DNA of 64,000 nt from Polyporus tsugae (Eukaryota; Basidiomycota; Agaricomycetes; Polyporales; Polyporaceae): NCBI GenBank assembly GCA_024305745.1, contig JAHRBS010000007.1, forward strand, positions 1,116,001 to 1,180,000, read 5' to 3'. A program made the translations under genes and the position numbers. Within the stretch, counting starts at the first letter, position 1. Each line of letters opens with the position of its first letter. The notes under the pieces are model-generated. The model was not told where the DNA came from. It saw only the letters and a program-made list of their open reading frames with translations, and did not search any database. Of the stretch, positions 59,653 through 64,000 are shown in pieces.

Positions 59653-60562
59653 ATGGCGGGCCTCCGAATGAGCGTCGTGGTCAGCGCGACCGCCTTCCTC
59701 CTCGGTGCGTAGTACTCGCCGCGAGCCGGCGCTTCCCCGTGCACAGGGTCACTGACCTGTTCCTGGTTCGACCTTCCCACCATGGCCCACAACCAACCCG
59801 TCCCTGCTCTCACCACAAATGGATTCGAACGGCAGGCCTGCTCTTCACACACTGGATAGCGGACTCGTTGACCCTCTGGAAGTCTCCTGAGACCCAGACA
59901 GACAGCAGGCTCTGGACAGCCGCAACGTACTACGCCATCCTCATGCACGGCCCACCACAGCTGGCGTATGTGTACGGTATCGTGGCCGTCTTCGGTGCCG
60001 GAACCATTCTTTGGAGCCTGCGCGACGGCCGCGCAGGGAATCTGATGTTCGATGGCGGCAGTATATGTGAGTCCCCACGCTCTCCGCCCGTGCACCTTCT
60101 CGCTGAGCGCGCATGGCGCATACAGTCCTGTACCTCACCGCTATCGCCGTGTACTTCTACTCGGTCCTCCCCAGTGCGTGTTTTTCTCTTTCGTTTGCAC
60201 AGCAGCGTCTCAGCGGTCCTCGGAATCTCTCCGCAGACCTCTTGGCCAATTTTTCCACCCTCCCTCTACCCTTCTCCGAACCTACATCCGCTACAGGCTT
60301 CCCGCTCTTCCCCAGGAGCCTGCGCGAGCCCACGCTAGAGCTCGCGTCGTCCCATCTCGTCTGCAGCGTCGTCCTCACCGGCGTCCTCGCCCTCCAGGCG
60401 GGCCGCTGGTGGGCCGAGCAGGCCGACGTCGACGAGGACGACGAGGACGAGATCGAGGACGCCGGCACCGGCACCGGCGCAGACACCGGCGCGGAGACCG
60501 ACAGGACAGAGCCCGAAAAGGACTCGAGCGTGCGCCGGAGAGACGTCAAGACCCGGGCATGA
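59653..60562 (+). CDS. SHR3: SHR3-family ER membrane chaperone for amino-acid permeases
   Basis: Shr3 keeps amino-acid permeases from aggregating in the ER so they can be packaged into COPII vesicles. Four exons from ATG 59653 (MAGLRMSVVVSATAFLLG). The joined sequence has GLLFTHWIADSLTLWKSPET, WTAATYYAILMHGPPQLAYV, VAVFGAGTILWSLRDGRAGN, LMFDGGSIFLYLTAIAVYFY, SVLPNLLANFSTL and LREPTLELASSHLVCSVVLTGVLALQAGRWW. Four hydrophobic segments and the LMFDGGS motif are typical. The intron between SVLP and NLLANF was chosen for the NLxxNF join. The cytosolic tail is acidic (EDDEDEIEDAGTGTGADTG) then basic, where fungal Shr3 has a coatomer-binding tail. Confidence 0.88.
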
Positions 60563-61806
60563 TAGGCTCGCTTGGGCTATCCTCAGGGAAAGTGGATGGC
60601 AGGACGGACGTCCTCCGCCATGCTTCTTTCTAGGACTGCAAAAATAGTAGTTAGTTACGACGCGCGATGCAGCGACGACGACGACGACGACGGTGACGAT
60701 GACTGGCCCGCTGGATGTACTCGCCCGGACGGGGCCGTGCCCCTGACGGACCGTGCTTCCCCTCTTGAATCCCAGTCCCAGGGGGTTCGTGGTTGATTAG
60801 ATCTAGGACTGCTCTTTGCGCTTCGGGCATATTGTATACTCGCACACTCTACTTGCTACCGCTATTCAGTATCTCTGACTTGCAAGCTCAACCCTCCAAC
60901 TAAAAAGCGCATTTGTTCCGTGACGCAGACTGTGACGGTGGACTTCCCACCCGCACTCCCGACATCCTTTTCACTGGCACTGACGTTCGGCGCAGGTTTG
61001 GAGTACAACGGCTGTCCGAGGGAAGATTCCCACAACGTCCACCTCGAGGCGTCCAGCTATCCGCCGTGGTTATTTCGCTTCCACAGAAGCGCCCGGGCGA
61101 GTTGGCGCTGGGAGAGGCTTGGAGTAGCCCAACCACATGCATCTCCATATGGGACGGGCGAGGAATGCGACTCTCACCGGTAAGTCGGAGGATATTCCGT
61201 GCGTCCGACAGGCCGTGTCATAACGGTCGCCGACGGCACACAGGATTTTCGGGGTGGGTGCGTTTTTCGTATATTGCACGGTGGTTCCCACGTCCGCCCC
61301 TCCCCGATTGCCATCGGAGGCCAGGCTGCATACTGAACGCCGCGCTGCGGATGCATGGGGCCATGTCACACGAGGCAGGAGGTGAGTCAGGCGAGTCGCA
61401 CGACCCGCATACAGTGGGGGACCCGAGTCTCGTACAGCGGACTGTCCGATGCGCACCCGTATATGTACAACTGAAATTAACAGAACAGAACGGCAAGAAA
61501 ATCTATGCGAGCGCGGTCCGTACAGTACGCGTGTATAGGTAGGAGCGGACGCCCGAGCGCCGTGGGCGAGGGAGGTACAACATAGGGCATACGCTGCGCA
61601 GGGCCAGTATTCGGGGAAAGGATAGGGAAGTGAGGGATAGCGTGCACCTGCACCCTGCGCATGTATTGTGAGGCATACATACATAATCATAGGAAGATGG
61701 GGGAGATTCGACACAGGACGTGAGAAGAGAAGACAGAACTACGAGCATGAGACAGGTACAAGATAGTTATAGAATAACATTGTGGGGGCGTATCCGCCAC
61801 GACCGC
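60563..61806. other. Convergent intergenic region, no supported gene
   Basis: About 1.24 kb. A 209-codon frame (60913-61542, +) overlaps another on the opposite strand; neither has ordered domains or a clear start. A GAC trinucleotide run lies near 60,675-60,695. Confidence 0.45.
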
Positions 61807-63062
61807 TTACTTCTTGGCAGCCTACAAACGAGGTGAGTGAGCATAACGCCAGAGGACAGGACATTGGAGGAACACACCTTCGCGCTGCGTGATTTCGTGC
61901 CAGATGCACGGCCAGCAGTCCTCTTGGCTGCAGGAGCCTTGCCGGTCGCGGCCTACGACGAAGTCACATTAGTCTCTGATTCATTTCGTCATACCGCTAT
62001 GTTTACCTTCTTCGCCGTATCACGCTTACTGGTAGTCGTCGTCTTCTTAGGAGCGGCGGCCTTCCTTGCGGGTGCCCTCTTAGGAGCAGGCTCAGCCTTC
62101 TTCGGGGCGGCCCTTGCCTTGGTCACTGACTTCGCCGGGGCCGCCTTCTTCGTTGCAGCAGCGGTCTTAGCAACAGGCTTCTTCACAGCACCAGTCTTCT
62201 TCGCCACCGTCGACTTGCTCGTGGTAGCCTTTGAGGCCGGCTTGGCCTTTACGGGTGCCTTAGCAGACTTGGAGTCAGGCTTGTTCTGCTAGTCCGGTTA
62301 CCACCGAGAGACACAGCCACGAAACGTCCTTGCGCAATCTTACCTCCTTCGCAGCAGCAGCCTCAGCAGGACGCGAGGTCTTGGGCGGGAGCTTGACACG
62401 CCCCGAGGGCCCTAAGGGAACAATGTTATCTGACGGGCGTCGTTAGGTAAGGGGGCGCGGGAAACGCACCTTTCGGCAGAACGAAGAAACCCTTCTCAGC
62501 GCCGCTTGTGATGGCCTTGCTAAGCTGGGTAATTTGAGCGTTGCCGATTTCGAGGTTGTACATGTCCTCGACGAACCTTTCCGACACACTGAGTCAGAAA
62601 GAGCCAGAGGGCAATGCAGCCCAGAGACATACTTCTTGATCTGGGGGCGTGAGACGCCTGACCGGGCATCCTCCGGGTGAGCGGCGATACATTCCTACAT
62701 TGCACGAGAACTTTTGTCAGAACCAAAGTGTCTTTCAATGGCGCATGCTCCAGAGCGTCGCGGAAGACAGCCGAGGCATTGCGAAGCAGACAGCCTAACG
62801 GATGGCGGATGACGGGTAAAGGTGGCGCGCCGCGGCGGGCGATGCCCTACACCCTACCCCTTTTGGTCGCGCAGGCCGACCGCACTCGCCCCGCCGCGTC
62901 GGGCAGGCCAACGGCGAAGGGAGTCGCTGCAGGACGCCCTGGAGGCTTGTTCTAACTAACCTTGATCATATCTATCCAAGAGGGGTGGGTAGCGGCGGCC
63001 CGAGGGGCAGACTTCTTGGTGCCAGCCGATTTGGCAGCGGAGGTCTTCTTTGCAGCAGCCAT
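61807..63062 (-). CDS. HHO1: Linker histone H1
   Basis: Linker histone binding the nucleosome dyad. ATG 63062; exon 1 (62961-63062) gives MAAAKKTSAAKSAGTKKSAP then HPSWIDMIK. After a 266-nt intron (62695-62960) the winged-helix globular domain continues ECIAAHPEDARSGVSRPQIK, KFVEDMYNLEIGNAQITQLS, KAITSGAEKGFFVLPKGPSG, RVKLPP. The C-terminal tail is Lys/Ala/Pro-rich (AKAPVKAKPASKATTSKS, KKAEPAPKRAPARKAAAPKK), and a final mini-exon supplies AAKK at TAA 61807-61809. Six or so exons. Single globular domain, so unlike the two-domain yeast Hho1. Confidence 0.94.
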
Positions 63063-63785
63063 TGTGCGGAATAGGGCTAGAAAGTAAACAACTGTGGCTG
63101 GGAGACTTGAGGGTGGCTCGAGGCGGCGAGGGACGAGGACGGAATTAGCGGTGCGGAAGGGGGGCGGGGGATGGTGGTGGTACGGGATGAAGAGAGGACG
63201 TTCAGACTCCGAGGCGCGTCCAACCATTCAACAAACTGTAATCGTGGTGTCACGTGAGACTGTATCTCAGGAACCAGACAATCCGCGTTTGCCACCAGCA
63301 TCCTGGCCCTCCAGACGGCGCAGAGCGAGAGATTATGGTCTGTGCGGTGTGTTCGTGCAATTTCTAGGACGATTGGAAGGGAGAGACGTCGAGGAGGGCC
63401 CGGTTGGGGGTTGCTGCGGTTGTCGGGGAGGTGGAGACTTAAGTTGTGGTCGAATTTTTCCGCACTTTGCTGGAATACGTATAACGTGGAGTAATTAAAA
63501 GCTCTGCGCAATAGCTTCGGGGGTTCCTTGCGTTGTTGCATTGTGGTGAGGATAAAGGTGCGCCCTCCCCCTAGGGCTTCGTTCTACAGGAATGACCATA
63601 TATGGACGTGTCCCGCGCCGAATCTCGCGCCAGATCTGACCCCATCAACACGTGCATGTGACGGCGACGTGACCCACGCATCCGCTCCCTCGGCGCCGGT
63701 CCTTCGTCGCCAAGTCCGCCACCCGTCCCCCCTCCTCGAGCCTCTCCCAACGGCCTCGCTCGCTCATCTCTCCGTCGTCCGTGTC
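63063..63785. other. Divergent promoter of histone H1 and MZM1
   Basis: About 720 bp. Contains a CACGTG E-box (63251-63256), a Cbf1/bHLH-type site, and ACCATATATGG near 63,597. No gene seen. Confidence 0.5.
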
Positions 63786-64000
63786 ATGAGCAGCTCGCAG
63801 GCCCTGCTGGCATCAGCTCGTTCGGCTTACCGTTCAGCTCTCCGAGCGTCGGCATCAACCTTCTCCGGGGACCCCGTCGTCCGCAACGGTGAGTATGCGT
63901 GTACTATGCGTGCGTGTCTGGCCGCTCACCACGTTGTTGCAGCATTCCGGCTCAAGATTCGAAACGAGGTTCTGCCATACAGCTCCAGCATTGACCAGAA
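63786..64000 (+). CDS. MZM1: MZM1/LYRM7-like complex III assembly factor (3' end beyond window)
   Basis: Mzm1 is a matrix LYR-motif chaperone for the Rieske Fe-S protein Rip1 during assembly of respiratory complex III. ATG 63786; exon 1 ends at 63888, a 54-nt intron (63889-63942, GTGAGT..GCAG) follows, and exon 2 runs off the window. Visible protein: MSSSQALLASARSAYRSALR, ASASTFSGDPVVRNAFRLKI, RNEVLPYSSSIDQ. The LYR-type triad is AYR, followed by LRAS..TFxGD and AFRxKIR, which matches the Mzm1 subfamily better than other LYRM proteins. Assignment is from about 50 residues. Confidence 0.75.
   Translation, partial: MSSSQALLASARSAYRSALRASASTFSGDPVVRNGEYACTMRACLAAHHVVAAFRLKIRNEVLPYSSSIDQ

Noticed and set aside
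59820..59845. GATTCGAAC resembling a reversed tRNA T-loop
   Set aside because: It lies at the end of an SHR3 intron, the flanking bases do not form a T-stem, and no A box is present.
60913..61542. 209-codon plus-strand frame
   Set aside because: Overlaps an equally long opposite frame, shows no ordered domain, and lies between two 3' ends.

Overview
The window is nuclear DNA of a filamentous basidiomycete, most likely an Agaricomycete; Polyporales is a guess from gene style. Genes are GC-rich and carry many short introns (about 50-70 nt, GTNNGT...YAG). Housekeeping genes of eukaryotic type (MOT1, PAN2, VPS1, SDH1, SPF45, linker histone H1) lie on both strands. No operons, rRNA, CRISPR or convincing tRNA were seen. 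Exon joins were worked out by eye from reading frame, splice motifs and family conservation.

Layout. 1-555: 3' end of PAN2 (mRNA deadenylation). 754-2068 (-): LCP5/neuroguidin (ribosome biogenesis). 2556-2839: a doubtful two-exon mini-gene. 3498-4355: a four-exon alpha/beta-barrel protein. 5454-6260: a secretory type I membrane protein. 6793-13408 (-): complete MOT1. 14209-15896: JMJD5-like JmjC protein. 16144-18610: splicing factor SPF45. 18987-20204: short-chain dehydrogenase (SDR1). 20817-22107: decayed F-box-like gene. 22482-25015 (-): SDH1. 25380-28391 (-): TBC1D5-like Rab GAP.

28.4-36.5 kb is the accessory part. It holds two SDR paralogues (SDR2, SDR3) in direct orientation with related upstream DNA. 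Between them lies an intronless orphan gene on the minus strand, followed by a 30-nt poly(A) and flanked by a 12-14 bp direct repeat. That is the signature of a recent LINE-type retroposition and is the most unusual structure here.

36500-38442 (-): DCN1-like neddylation factor, divergent from CIA2 (38666-39775). 39776-42902 is a 3.1 kb gene-poor gap. Then come a DUF7330-type protein (42903-43808), VPS1 (44795-47870, -), a disordered protein (49119-50482), LDB17/SPIN90 (51588-54300, -), an F-box protein (54877-56685), a small acidic protein (57225-57768, -), a mitochondrial RsfS/Iojap protein (58505-59343, -), the ER chaperone SHR3 (59653-60562), histone H1 (61807-63062, -) and the 5' end of MZM1 (63786 onward).

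The genes are mostly unrelated core functions: transcription and RNA (MOT1, PAN2, SPF45, LCP5), mitochondria (SDH1, RsfS, MZM1), membrane traffic (TBC1D5-like, VPS1, LDB17, SHR3), Fe-S assembly and neddylation (CIA2, DCN1). No metabolic cluster is evident; the three SDRs have no pathway partners nearby.
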